Source: Delphinapterus leucas
Taxonomy: Eukaryota; Chordata; Mammalia; Artiodactyla; Monodontidae
Assembly: GCF_002288925.2 (NCBI RefSeq)
Contig: NW_022098069.1
Location: forward strand, 79,983,608-80,047,607
Reading direction: 5' to 3'
DNA length: 64,000 nt
Under the pieces are notes generated by a model. It ran no database searches. It was not told the DNA's origin and saw nothing but the letters and a program-made list of their open reading frames with translations. A program made the translations under genes and the position numbers. This document shows positions 1 through 11,724 of the stretch, piece by piece (within the stretch, counting starts at the first letter, position 1; every line of letters begins with the position of its first letter).

Positions 1-394
1 CAGTCAGAAATTTATAGTATGAAACTATCTAGATGCAAAATGGATACAAAAGTAGGGACCTTGATCCTAAATTTGGAAGGGATAAAGACATCATTTGCAT
101 GATTTTCAACCCTCAAATATCTATTAATTCTTTAACTTGGGTCAGTTCCATAATATTCAAAGTTTGGCATTTAAGCTGGACTTAGAATATTAGAGCTAGT
201 AGATATTTAGAGGTTGTTTTTCTATACCTTTAATCTATTTGAACAATATGGTATTTCCTGCTTTCTAATTCACAAGCAGGGATTTTACCTTTTAAAACTT
301 TACATAAAATTGTTATTGTTATTAATTCTTTAAAACGGTTGGATCTTTCAATAGTTGTCTAAAAGTAACAAGTTTTACTGAAACGCATAAAGGG
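1..394. other. AT-rich sequence, nothing recognised
   Basis: No repeat family, long reading frame or RNA gene is recognised here. The stretch is AT-rich and CpG-poor, as in the rest of the window's non-repeat DNA. Confidence 0.4.
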
Positions 395-560
395 CTTGGA
401 AATAGATGGATTATGTTTGAATTTTGGCTCTGTCATTTACTAATTCTTGGAAACAAGCAAAGGAATTTAAAACTCTCAGTATCAGTTTCCTCATGTATAT
501 AAGAACAATTATGCAGCCTTACATAATTCAAAGGGGACATAAAAATATTAGTACTAGCAT
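395..560 (+). repeat. MIR SINE fragment, diverged
   Basis: The order of short matches fits the MIR core in sense: a 'tggctctgtcatttacta' segment, then 'cagtttcctcatgtat' further on. These correspond to the conserved MIR stretch 'ggctctgccacttacta ... cagtttcctcatctgta'. The part between is scrambled. MIRs are ancient tRNA-derived SINEs mobilised by L2. The 69-codon frame across it is accidental. Confidence 0.6.
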
Positions 561-1089
561 TTTTAAAGTAGGTAAACACTGTACATATGTTAGTGACAAT
601 CATTTGGCATGCTACAGAACTGAGTGTGGTTGAAGAATTGTATTCTCACTGGTTTTTTATCTTACTGGTCTGTTTGTGCTTCACACATCTAAGCCAGTTA
701 CTGTGTTGCTATATATCAACTATATTCTCAATGTTAATTTTCTAAATTTCTGACCTCTAAGGTGGTGCTTCCATGCCAGGGGCCAAAAGGCGAGAAGATC
801 TAAGACAACTTCCCTCCCACTTAACATGCAGCTCCTAAAGTGGGGTTGCCACTCAGAGTAAAGCATATCATCGTACCCCTGCCCCTAGCTCCAGAGCTGT
901 ATCTCAGAGAGTTTGCCAGGGGAGAGAAACAGGCCTTAAAACAAAAAGCTTTTAAACTTCTCCTAAAGGAAATGACTTCTTTTACAATAGAGTGTGGAAT
1001 AGTTCAAAATGAAAGCTTGTGGAAATTGTGGTTAAAGGCAATTGAGATGAAATTAATAGAAGTATCGATGATATAGGTTAAACTGTAGG
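561..1089. other. Unassigned sequence with a 78-codon open frame
   Basis: No repeat family is recognised. A frame at 840-1076 (+) is open for 78 codons, but I recognise no motif or domain in it. It has neither splice context nor neighbouring exons that I can identify, and frames of this length are expected by chance. Confidence 0.35.
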
Positions 1090-3448
1090 CCATCTAGTTT
1101 GCAGGAGAGATCCAGGGACAGAGACAGCTGGGAGGAGACTCACTAGGGTTGAGAACAAATTTCAAACACTGACTTCAGGAACTATTTTTTTACAAAAGTC
1201 TGAGTTTGATTGGATTTGTCTGTAGAGCAATCTGTGCCCCCAGTTATTGTTGAAAGCAATAAAACAGTCAGCCACCAGTTTAAATTGTGGAATTTAACAA
1301 TTGTTTGTGGTCAGGAAAAGAAACAGTAATAGCAAGGCCTGTGAAAACCACTGTCCTTCCAGGATGATTGTGGACATATCCAGGACTGCAAACCTTGAGA
1401 AGCAACATCAGAGGCTTAATGATCTGGGGGATGGTGGGATAGATAGATCCCACTAATAATTCAGACAGTAACTAAAAAATAAACAAGCAAATAACAATAA
1501 AAAGCCCCAGAAGATGGCATTGCCAAGAGCTGCAACAATATATTCTCTAAAATATCCAACAAAAAATCCTGAAACATTTAACAAACAGGAAAGAATGACC
1601 CATACACAAGGAGAAAAGCAGGCAACAGACAGTGCTTGTGACAGTGACCAGATATAAGAGTTAACACACAAAGACTTCAAAGTAGCCATTACAAATATGT
1701 TCAGATAATTAAAGGAAACTATCATTAAAGAGGTAAAGGAGGGTATGAGGGCAATGCCTCATTGATAGAAAATATGAATAAAGTTATAAAAAAACAAATG
1801 AAAATTCTGAAATTAAAAAGTACAATAACTGAAATGGAAGATTCACTAGAAGTGTTCAACAGTAGATTTGAACAGGTAAAAGAAAGACCTAGCGAGCTTG
1901 AAGACTGATTAATAGAGACTGTATAATAAGAAGAACAGTGTGACACAAGAATTTAAAAAAAAAATGAATAGAGCCTCAGAGAAACAGGGGAAAGCATTCA
2001 ATGCACAAACATACATGAGAGTACCATAAGGAGAGGAGAGAATAAAAGAGAAAAAAATCAAAGAAAACTTTTAAAATTTAATGAAAAAACATTAATCTGC
2101 ACATCAAGGAAGCACAATGATCTCCAGATAGGATAAAGACAAAGAGATACAAAAAGAGACGCATTATAATAAAAGTTCTGAAAGCCAAAGACAAGGAAAA
2201 ACCTTTGTAGCAGAAAACAGAAACTGCTCTCATTACAAAGAAATCCTCAAAATATTAATACCTAACCTCTCATCAGACACAGTGGAGGCCAGAGAGCAGT
2301 GGGAAAATATATTTGAAGTAAAAAACAAAACAAAACAAAACTATCAATCTAGAATCCAAATTCAGCATAGCTGTCTTTCTAAAATTAAGACAAAATAAAG
2401 TCCCAGAAAAACAAACATTGAGTGAATTTGTTGCTAGCATACTCAACTACAAGAAATACTAAAGAAATTTATTCAGACTGGTAGTAATTGACTCCAGACA
2501 GCAATTTGAATCCACATACAAAACAAACAGTATCAGCAAAGGTAAATTATATAATTATAAAAGACAATTAAACACATGTTTCCTCTCCTTTCTTCTCCCA
2601 ACTAATTTAAAAAGCAATCGCATAGAACAATATGTATATAATATATTTTGGGGTCTAAAACATATAGAATATTTGTCAATAATATCACAAAGGAGATGAG
2701 TCAGAGCAGAGCTATATTGGCCTAAATAAATTAGTGGAGATGGTGACTTGAATTCACAGAAGCAAATAAAGAGAACCAGAAATGATAAATAGGAAGGTTA
2801 ATATAACAAAAGCTATAAATATATATTTGCTCTCCTTTGTTTCCTCATCTTCTTTAAACATCATAAAATTATGTAAGTAAAGTAATAATTGTAACAATGT
2901 ATGATTGGGTTTGTAACATTTATAGGATATACTATATATGCAAATAATACAATAAGAAAGAGGAAAAGGGAATAGAGGTATACAGCAGGAATGTTTCTAT
3001 ATCTTATTGGAAGTAAGTTATTGTAAACCTGAAGCTGATTCTGATAAAAGTTGAGGTATATGTAACAATCACTACAGCAGTCACTAAAAAAAAAAAAAAA
3101 TTAAATAAAATTTAGTATAAGTCAAAATTCTACATTAGAAAATATGCATTTAATGCAAAAGATATCAGTTAAGGATGAATAGAATAAAATACATGAGGTA
3201 TATAGAAAAATAAAATAAAATAGCAAATATTTCAATTCCAACTATATGAATAATAACATTACACTTGAATGGATTTAACAACATAATCAAAAGGCAAAGA
3301 TTATCAGACTGAATAAAATACTGACCCAACTACATGTTGTTTACAGGATTGAAAGTATAAGTATGGAAAAAAGATATATCATGCTAACAGCACACACAAG
3401 AAAGCTGGAGTGGCTGTGCTAATACTGAACAAAATTATAAAATATTAT

Positions 3449-3494
3449 AAAATATTAATAGAAATAAAGCCTTAAAATATTAATAGAAATAAAG
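3449..3494. repeat. Two direct copies of a 21-bp AT-rich unit
   Basis: The unit 'aaaatattaatagaaataaa' plus g occurs at 3449-3469 and again at 3474-3494, with a 4-bp spacer. It is a local duplication inside the old L1. Confidence 0.8.
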
Positions 3495-4284
3495 AGTGGC
3501 ATTTTATAATAGTCTGTGTCCCTCCATCTGGAAGATATAACAATTAGAAACATATGCATCTAACAATAGAGTATCAAAATACAGAAAGCAAAACTAACAA
3601 ATTAAGGGAGAAATAGAAAGCTCAACAATCATATTTGGAGAATTCAATACCCACACTTTCAATAATGGATAAAACTACTAGGCAGAAGTTCAACAGGGAG
3701 TTAAAAGACTTGAACAATACTACAAACCAATTGGACCTAATAGACATCTACAAAACACTCTACAGTGGAATATACATTCTTCTCAAATCCACATGAGCAT
3801 TGCCCAGGATAGGCAATATGCTAGGACATAAATGGTTCTCAATAAATTTAAAAGGATAGAGATAATACAAAGAATGTTCTCTGACCACATGTAATGAAAT
3901 TAGAAATTAATACCAGAAACACATATGGGAAACCAAAATATGTGTAAATTAAATAATACATTTCTAAATAACTAATAGGTCAAGAAGAAATAAAAAGGGA
4001 AATGAGAAAATACTTTGAGAATAATTAAAATGATGACACACTATACCCAATCTTATGGGATGAAGCTAAAGTCATACTTAAATTAAAATTTATAGCTGTA
4101 AATGCTTATATTTTAAAAAAGAAAGTTTAATAATCTAATCTTCCACCTTAAGAAACTGGAAAAAGAAGAGCAAACTAAATCTAAGGCAAACAAAGAGTGC
4201 CAAAAATTCATATGAAAATTAATGAAATTGAGAATAGAAAGAGTAACAATAGAGACTATCAATGAAGTTGAAAGCTAGTTCTTT

Positions 4285-4506
4285 ATTTTTTTTTTAAACA
4301 TCTTTATTGGAGTATAATTGCTTTACAATGTTGTGTTAGTTTCTACTGTATAAAAAAGTGAATCAGCTATGCGTATACATATATCCCCATATCCCCTCCC
4401 TCTTGCGTCTCCCTCCCTCCCACCCTCCCTATCCCACCCCTCTAGGTGGTCTGTGCGATGCAGCTGCTTCCTACTAGCTATCTATTTTACATTTGGTGGT
4501 GTTTAT
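4285..4506 (-). mobile_element. Young L1 3' end, 5'-truncated, antisense, with TSD
   Basis: An antisense copy of the cetartiodactyl L1 3'UTR begins with its poly(A) (seen as T-run) and the complement of the AATAAA-containing end 'tttattggagtataattg'. It is 222 bp long. A perfect 14-bp target-site duplication 'aaagctagttcttt' flanks it at 4271-4284 and 4507-4520. The target is ORF2 of the older L1, so it is younger than that element. From memory of the family, about 30 bp are missing inside, near 4452. Confidence 0.92.
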
Positions 4507-4797
4507 AAAGCTAGTTCTTTGAAAAGATGAAAGAGTAACAACTCTTCTATTTACTAAGGAAGAAAAGAGAGAAGATCAAAATTACTAGCATCAGAAATGA
4601 AAGAGGGAGCACTACTACTGACCTTACAAAAATAAAAAGTATTATAAAGGAATACAATAAACAATTGCATGCCAATAAATTAGATAATGTAGATATAATG
4701 GAAAAATATTTAGAAAGGTACACAGTACAAAAACTGACTCTAGAAGAAATATATCATCTTAAGAGACCTATAGTAACTAAAAGGATTGAATTGGTAA

Positions 4798-4798
<1 letters not shown>

Positions 4799-4828
<30 letters not shown>
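4799..4828. repeat. (AC)n microsatellite
   Basis: About 15 uninterrupted AC units, lying inside the old L1 ORF2. It is a likely polymorphic length locus. Confidence 0.97.
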
Positions 4829-4831
<3 letters not shown>

Positions 4832-4995
4832 CCCACAATGAAAAGCCGAGACCCAGATGGCTTCACTCCTGTATTCTACAAAATATTTAAGAAATTAATA
4901 CTAATTATTCATAAACTCTTCCAAAAGTAATAGAGGAAGGTTTACAAACTCATTCTATGAGGCCAGTGTTATCCTGATACAAAACCAAGCCAAGG

Positions 4996-5210
4996 GCTTC
5001 GCTGGTGGCGCAGTGGTTGAGAATCCGCCTGCCGATGCAGGGCACACGGGTTCGTGCCCCGGTTCGGGAAGATCCCACATGCCGCGGAGTGGCTGGGCCC
5101 GTGAGCCATGGCCGCTGAGCCTGCGGGGCCGGAGTCTGCGCTCCGCAATGGGAGAGGCCACAACAGTGAGTGGCCCGCGTACCACAAAATAAAACAAAAA
5201 AAACGAAACT
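4996..5210 (+). mobile_element. CHR-type tRNA-derived SINE (+)
   Basis: The tRNA-related head carries a pol III A box ('ggtggcgcagtggttgag') and B box ('gggttcgtgcccc'). The CHR body ('gaagatcccacatgccgcgg', then 'gccatggccgctgagcctg') and an A-rich tail follow. A perfect TSD 'aagccaagg' flanks it (4987-4995 and 5211-5219). It landed in the old L1 ORF2. The first block reads 'cttcgctgg' where other copies have 'cttccctgg'. Antisense frames of 72-117 codons across it are accidents of a CpG-rich, stop-poor sequence. Confidence 0.95.
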
Positions 5211-5765
5211 AAGCCAAGGCATCAAATCAAAAAAACTCCAGAATCTAGCAATATATAATGAATTATACACCATGATTAATTGAGATTTATTCCAAAAATG
5301 CAAAGTTGGTCTAACATCTGAAAATCAATTAATGCAATACACTGTCTTTACATAGAAAATAATGAATAATCTTTTCAGTAGATGCAGAAAAAGCATTTGA
5401 CAAAATCCAACAACATTTCATTATAAAAATACCCATCAAATTAAGAATAGAAGGGAATTTCCTCAACCTGATAAGAGGCATTTACTAAAAAAAACTACAT
5501 CTGATATGATACTTAATAGTGAAAGACAGGATGCTTTGCCCATAATATCAGAAAAGAAAACAAAGATGTCCACTGCTGCCACTTTTATTCAACACTGCAC
5601 TGGTGATTAGAAAAGAAGTATAAATAAAAACATTCAAATAGTTGAGGAAGAAGTAAAACTATCTGTATTCACAGATGACATGATTTTGTATATAGAAAAT
5701 CCTAAGAGATCCACTAAAAATTTTTAGAACTAATAAACTGGGCAAGTTAGCAGGATACAATGTTC

Positions 5766-6900
5766 TTTCAGATTTTCTGCATAGATGATAACGTCATCTG
5801 TGAACAAGAAGAGTTTTATGTCTTTCTTCCCAATCTGTATACATTTTATCTCTTGTTTTTGTCTTACTGTATTAACAAGAACTTCTGGTACAATGTTGAA
5901 AAGGAGGGTGAGATGGGATAGCTTTGCCTTTTACCTTTTAGGGGGAAAGCTTTGAGTTTCTCACCATTAAGTATGATGTCACCTGCAGGTATTTTGTAGA
6001 TGGTCTTTATCAAGTTCATAAACTTCCCCTCTCTCCCTAGTATACTTAGAGCTTTTATCATGTTGAATATTATCAAATGCTTTTTCTGCAACTATTAATA
6101 TGATGATGTGATTTTCCTTTTTTATTGTGGTGTTGTGATATACGATATTAATTGATTTTTTAATGCTCTACCAGCTTTGCATATCTGGGTAAAACCCATC
6201 TGGCTATGGTGTATAAGTCTTTTTATACATTTTTGCATTCAATATTCTAATATTTCATTGAAGATTATTGCATTTATGTTCATAGGAGATATTAGCCTGT
6301 AGTTTTCTTGGAATGTCTTTGTCTGATTTTGGTATTAGGGTAGTGCTGGCCTCATAGAATGAGTTAGTAAGTATTCCCCCCTCCTCTATCAACTGAAAGA
6401 GATTATAGAGTATTAGAATAATTTTTTTTCCTTGAATGTTTGGTAGAATTTACCAGTGAACGCATGTGGGCCTGGTGCTTTTTGCTTTGGAAGGTTATGA
6501 ATTATTGATCCAATTTTTAAGTAGGTACAGGCTGTTTGGATGATCTGTTTCTTTCTGGTGAATTTTGGCAAATTGTATCTGTGAGCACTTGGTTCATTTC
6601 ATCTAGGTTATCAAATTAGTGGACATAAGGTAGTTCATAGTATTCCTTTATTATCCTTTTAATTTCCACATAATTTCCAACATTTCCTATAGTAATGTTT
6701 TCCTCTTTCATTTCTGATATTTGTAATTCACGTCCTCTCTTTTTATCTTAGCCTGGCTAGACACTTATCAATCTAATTGATTTTTTTCAAAGAATCAGCT
6801 TTTGTTTCTTTAGATTTCTTATTTTCATTGATTTTTGCTCTAATTATTTCTTTTCTTCTGCTCACTTTGGATTTAATTTATGCTTGCATTTTTTAAATGA
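5766..6900 (-). mobile_element. Old L1 ORF2 fragment, antisense
   Basis: Read on the minus strand this is L1 reverse transcriptase. The frame at 6091-5864 carries typical RT text (I-L-N-G-E-K-L-K-A-F-P-L). The complement of the F-x-D-D region lies at about 5770-5810, and the end of the endonuclease region lies near 6780-6900. It abuts the sense L1 at 5765 at nearly the same ORF2 position, forming an imperfect inverted repeat. No clear TSD was found. The element is broken by stops and frameshifts. Confidence 0.85.
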
Positions 6901-8939
6901 TGAACAGGGATCAGAAATAGTAAGAGTCAAAAACTAGTAGAAGAGACAAAACTATTTTTTGGTTGTTAATTCAAGTAAGTCAACCATGCTTTGAAAAAGT
7001 ACAAACACGAAAATCATATTAATCTAGAATAGCAAATCTGACTAGGTATTGAAAACTAGTTTGAGAACAAAGTAAGAAAATAATTGCTGGGATAAATGTT
7101 TTGAGTACCCTTTAATACTTTGGGTACCTCGTCATTCAAGTAGCATATGAATTAGTTTTTATTCCAATGGTTTGCAATGTTGTTTCTGTCCTAAAATCCT
7201 TTATACCAGGATCCTTAATCACAGAAATTTTTTACAGCCCTGTTGCCCCAGAAGACACCTGTGATCTTTCTCTAAGAATCACTGAACTCAGGGATTTGTA
7301 CTTGGTTGTATTGAGCCTCTGTGTTCATCTAGGTATAAAAGACCAGATTTGAAAAATATGTATATGTAAGACATATAAGACATGATACAAATGAATGGAA
7401 TCATAACATTAAAGTCAGTTTCTATTATGAATTTCTAATAGTATATTATATATGCACTATCATATACGTCATCCTATTTTTCATGTGTTTATTTTTATGG
7501 ATTGTAATCTCTCCCTTATTGCCCTATTCTAAACCATCATTTTATCTCATACAGTGTATATGGCATTGAATCCTAGCTACTATGTAAGATTTACTTCATT
7601 TTCATTAAAAAATATAAACTTTTAGTTCTTATGTCCAACCAGGCAATGTTTTCCTTCTATAAATCTGCAGTCATTTTATAGTTTTCCTAACACCGTCTGC
7701 GTTATTCTGACATGTAAATTTTTAATGTACTTATCTTTCTTACAAGAGTTTAAGTATACAAAACAGAAAAAAAAATGCCAGATGAAAAATACGTCTGTAT
7801 TCCAGAGGACATTGCCTTATATATAGCAGGTCCTGAATATACACTTGATTAATAAAGTAATTTTTAAATCCCTCAAGAATATGTATCTTTATTATTTTTT
7901 CCTATAATCACAATCCCACAGCTAAAATTTGCTACTACTTAGAATTTTGACTCTTTACATAGAATTATTAGTGAAATCCCTATGTATGTGAACATCACTC
8001 TAACTTTGAAATAAATTGATGTGTCAGGATTCTTAGCCCAGTGTAAGCTGAAAATAAGAGTTCTGCCTTTTAATTACCTTAGTTTATTTTATCAGTCTAG
8101 GAAATTGGTGAGCCTTTTTAATGTGACTCATTTTGTACTTTTTAAATTATTTTAATTATTGAAAAGCATCCAGGTGCAATATAGTAATTTATAAATAAAT
8201 AAATTAAATACAAGATCATTATCATTATGTATAATGCACTAATTACACAAAGCTCTATTCAGGCCAAATTCGATTACTGTGATTCTTCATTGCTATTTCC
8301 CTAGATTTAAAAGCCAAGCATTATTACAACCAATTTCTTTTAATTTTATGATGGACTCCTTTTATTTTACTCTTTCTTTCTGTTGCATGGGAAAAAGCAA
8401 AATTGTACTGTGAATAAAAGTACATTTTTCTCCTATTTTGAGATAATTATGAGGTGTCCTTGTTTGTCTTTAAATTTAAAATGTGTAATTCAAAGTGTTT
8501 ACATGAAAATGAATGCCTGGTATTATGGTATCGAATACTGCATGCTAAAAGGCAGCTTGTGTGGGAGAAGTATTACTTTGTATGTGTAGCCCTGCTAACT
8601 GTAAAGTATAGAATGATGAGAACATTAAACTTTTAAAAGGAGAAAAAATGCTAGAGACTTAAAGATGGAGGATACTCCAACTAACTAGATGGAGTATCAG
8701 AGCCCAGAGTAAAAAATCCACAGAGTTTTAAAATGGCCTTGCCTGGGTCTGTTTTGGAAGATCCCACATGGATTAATAGTGGAAACTTAGTTAAGTCCTC
8801 AGGGGATTTAATACTGAGCTTATATAAGCTTTATATGATGGTCTGAAATATGTTGTCACTTAAAAAGTAAGATAAAAACAATTGCTATCCATTTACTCTT
8901 ACTGTACGATAGTTTTTACATTAGTTGATTTATATATAC
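6901..8939. other. Long repeat-poor AT-rich stretch
   Basis: I recognise no repeat family with confidence. Three frames of 60-68 codons (7167-7352, 8383-8589, 8454-8636) have no recognisable domain and AT-rich codon use like their surroundings. I treat them as non-coding. Confidence 0.4.
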
Positions 8940-9100
8940 TATCATCTAGATCTCACAACAACCCTCTGGGTGGAAATCAGTATCCCAGTCAGAGAAGAGG
9001 AGGCAGAAATAGATATAATTTAAAGCAGTTTTCCAAGGTAGCACTGAACATGCCAGAGCTTGGGTTTGAAATACAGATGCTTGACTACAAAGCCTAACTT
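8940..9100 (-). repeat. MIR SINE, antisense
   Basis: Segments 'tctcacaacaaccctctggg', then 'ccagagcttgggtttgaaat', occur in the order expected for an inverted MIR ('cctcacaacaaccc ... gggattcgaaccc'). The match is diverged but colinear over about 160 bp. Confidence 0.75.
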
Positions 9101-9264
9101 CTTTCTATGAAGATACATAAATAGGGGAAAAGAAAGACTGTGGACTAAAAGGTAGGATACAGGATGAGTTCTGTTTTAAGGATGTCTGGCTGGAATCAGT
9201 GAGAAAAGAAACACGGATGGGGCATAGAATTTTAGGGTGTGAGATTAATGAGTTATCCCCACGT

Positions 9265-9895
9265 TTAGAGTCATGTACCAAATGTTCATTGCAGCTCTAT
9301 TTACAGTAGCCAGGAGATGGAAACAACCTAAGTGTCCATCATCTGATGAATGGATAAAGAAGATGTGGCACATATATACAATGGAATATTACTCAGCCAT
9401 AAAAAGAAATGAAATTGAGCTATTTGTAATGAGGTGGATGGACCTAGAGTCTGTCATACAGAGTGAAGTAAGTCAGAAAGAGAAAGACAAATACCATATG
9501 CTAACACATATATATATGGAATTTAAGAAAAAAAAATGTCATGAAGAACCTAGGGGTAAGACAGAAATAAAGACACAGACCTACTAGAGAATGGACTTGA
9601 GGATATGGGGAGGGGGAAGGGTAAGCTGTGACAAAGCGAGAGAGTGGCATGGACATAGATACACTACCAAACGTAAAATAGATAGCTAGTGGGAAGCAGC
9701 CGCATAGCACAGGGAGATCAGCTCAGTGCTTTGTGACCACCTAGAGGGGTGGGATAGGGAGGGTGGGAGGGAGGGAGACGCAAGGGGGAAGAGAGATGGG
9801 AACATATGTATATGTATAACTGATTCACTTTGTTATAAAGCAGAAACTAGCACACCATTGTAAAGCAATTATACTCCAATAAAGATGTAAAAAAA
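9265..9895 (+). mobile_element. Young L1 3' end, 5'-truncated, sense
   Basis: This is the last part of ORF2 plus the 3'UTR of a cetartiodactyl L1. The frame at 9273-9587 contains the characteristic ORF2 C-terminal text (W-K-Q-P-K-C-P, Y-Y-S-A-I-K-R-N-E-I and S-E-V-S-Q-K-E-K-D-K-Y). After the usual ORF2 end the frame runs on into the 3'UTR, so it is not a true ORF2 end. The 3'UTR ends with AATAAA at 9878-9883 and an A-tail. I could not identify a convincing TSD, so the left edge is approximate. Confidence 0.92.
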
Positions 9896-10405
9896 AAGAA
9901 AAGCACATCCCTAAATCCTGTAATATAAAGACTATAGTATGATACCAGAGACAAAATAGACTTCACCCTCTAATAATAACTAAAGAATAACCTCATGGTC
10001 CAAATATATTTAGAACCTTTTCAAGGACACACAATAATAATCCAAACAACTATCAACTTGATTTCTCCTGAAGCCAAATGGAGGGACAGTTTTCATCCAT
10101 AGAAAATAATTTAATACTATCATTGAGAAGCACTGTTATTTTAAAAAGGCAAATGTTCCAATATTTTTTTCCTTGTTTTCAGTGATTTCATTCAGGTGTT
10201 CTCTCAGCAGTCCAGTTACCCCTACTGTGTGTACAGCACAATTTTAACTTGCTTTAGAAACAATGTCCTTTTAAGATTTTTATTTTTTAATCTTATACAA
10301 AAGGAAGATTTGCATTTAAAGTATTAAGCTCTTTAAAATCTTTCCTTTTAAATGAATGGTTGGTGTTGGTCTTACCTTGATGAATGAAAATGTAAGCAGC
10401 AAATT
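9896..10405. other. No recognised element
   Basis: AT-rich sequence between two L1 insertions. No repeat family or gene signal is recognised. Confidence 0.35.
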
Positions 10406-10418
10406 AATCACTATTCTT

Positions 10419-10738
10419 TTTTTTAATTGAACTATAGTTGATTTACAGTATTGTGTTAGTTTCTGGTGTTCAGCAAAGTGATTCAGCTACATATATATAT
10501 ATATATATATATACATATATATAAATATATATATATATTCCTTTTCATACTCTTTTCCATTATGGTTTATTATAGGATATTGAATGGAGTTTCCTGGGCT
10601 ATACAGTAGGACCTTGTTTTTTTTTAATCTATTTTATATATAATAGTTTGTATCTGCTAATCCCAAGCTCCTAATTTATCCCTCTCCCACCTTCTTTTCC
10701 TTTTGGTAAGTGTAAGTTTGTTTTCTGTGTCTGTGAGT
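10419..10738 (-). mobile_element. L1 3' end, antisense, with an (AT)n expansion
   Basis: This is the complement of an L1 3'UTR: 'attgaactatagttgattta', then 'ctatacagtaggaccttg', then 'taatcccaagctcctaattt', the common artiodactyl L1 tail. It contains an (AT)n tract at about 10491-10538. The target sequence 'cactattctt' sits at the left edge (10409-10418) and again at 10958-10967 beyond a later SINE. Confidence 0.88.
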
Positions 10739-10748
10739 GAACTACTAT

Positions 10749-10953
10749 TTTTTTTTTTTGCGGTGCGTGGGCCTCTCACAGTTGTGGCCTCTCCCGTTGC
10801 GGAGCACAGGCTCCGGACACGCAGGCTCAGCGGCCATGGCTTACGGGCCCAGCCGCTCCGCGGCATGTGGGATCTTCCCGGACCGGGGCACGAGCCCGTG
10901 TCGCCTGCATTGGCCGGCGGACTCTCAACCACTGTGCCACCAGGGAAGCCCTC
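10749..10953 (-). mobile_element. CHR-type SINE, antisense, inside an L1 TSD
   Basis: A T-run is followed by the complement of the CHR body and head, ending 'accagggaagccc'. The TSD is 'gaactactat' (10739-10748) against 'gaaccactat' (10954-10963), one mismatch. The same target bases are also the TSD of the flanking L1, so the SINE integrated in the L1's right-hand TSD. Frames of about 90 codons over it are accidental. Confidence 0.93.
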
Positions 10954-10967
10954 GAACCACTATTCTT

Positions 10968-11479
10968 AACTGCAGATGTTGCCCTCTTGTCAAAGGCAAG
11001 AAAAACTAGAGTTTGTTAGCAGTTGTTAACTGCAAATATGTATATTTATCCCTATGTTGTGATAGACTGTTTGGGTGAAGGAGTCAAAAATAGATATGTC
11101 CATGAGAATCAGCTTTCAACTTTTGACAACAGACATCAAATCCTTGATATGGACTGGTTCTGAACAATCTGGCACCAAAATTTTCTATTGGATTAGCCTT
11201 GAACCAGGAGCCCAGGACGATCGGACTGCAGTTTACAGTGAGGCCTGCTAGAACGCACACAGCCACCAGTTTTAGGTGCTTAAAATTATTATGGAACATA
11301 CTTTCTTGGGAATTGGCCTTGAGGGAATGAGGATGGAATGTGAAACTCTTCAGCATCAATTTCAACTTCCTGAAACTATTGACTAATGTGCCTTAATAAA
11401 TTGATTTATTTTATTTACCCAGAGTTGTAGAGAACTTTCATTATGCTAGAACTTTGCTGGTAATAGAGCTTCAGAATAA
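10968..11479. other. No recognised element
   Basis: A 93-codon minus-strand frame (11084-11365) lies here. I recognise no domain in it and see no supporting splice or start context. Otherwise no feature is identified. Confidence 0.35.
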
Positions 11480-11708
11480 TTTATTCAGTAACACCATTCA
11501 GTGGTGTTTATTGAGCATCTGCTAGGTGTTGGTTGCTGGGGACATAGTTGTCAAAAAGATGGACAAGATTTTTACCCTGGTAGAGCTTACAGTCTAGTTG
11601 TGGAGACATGTAAATAAGTTACTCAAGCATTTAGGCACATGACTGCACATTCTGAAGTGGATATACAGGAAATGTGTGAAGGAAATGGACAATATTCTAT
11701 GAGATAGA
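11480..11708 (-). repeat. L2 LINE 3' end, antisense (first half)
   Basis: The complement of the L2 tail: 'gtttattgagcatctgctag', then 'tggggacatag', then 'agagcttacagtctagt', close to the familiar L2 end. An L1 insertion at 11725 interrupts it, and it appears to resume at 12802. Confidence 0.8.
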
Positions 11709-11724
11709 ACAGCAGGAACTATTT

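Larger units (their letters stand above)
1090..5765 (+). mobile_element. Old L1 (L1M type) retrotransposon, 5'UTR to mid ORF2
   Basis: The order of L1 parts is kept. A 5'UTR-like stretch lies at about 1090-1450. An ORF1-like region at about 1640-2500 holds the typical run from 'acaataactgaaatgg' to 'gaacttgaagac'-type sequence (here 'gagcttgaagac' near 1900). An inter-ORF part follows, and ORF2 runs from about 3300 with the endonuclease region then the reverse transcriptase (RT). RT traces include 'cccagatggcttcac' near 4851 and the active-site stretch reading F-T-D-D near 5670-5680. Many stops and frameshifts make it non-coding. It stops just past the F-x-D-D codons, so ORF2's C-terminal half and the 3'UTR are missing. 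A younger L1 tail (4285-4506), an (AC)n tract and a CHR SINE (4996-5210) interrupt it. The subfamily (L1MC/MD/ME range) is not resolved. Confidence 0.85.

Noticed and set aside
1453..1946. Two adjoining minus-strand frames (73 and 90 codons)
   Set aside because: They lie antisense to the L1 5'UTR/ORF1 region, are L/S/F-rich and carry no domain.
4996..5075. SINE heads as functional tRNA genes
   Set aside because: A and B boxes are present, but no complete cloverleaf or discriminator end. They are SINE promoters.
8735..8790. CHR SINE fragment ('ggaagatcccacatgg')
   Set aside because: Only about 16 bp match the CHR core; no head, tail or TSD is visible.
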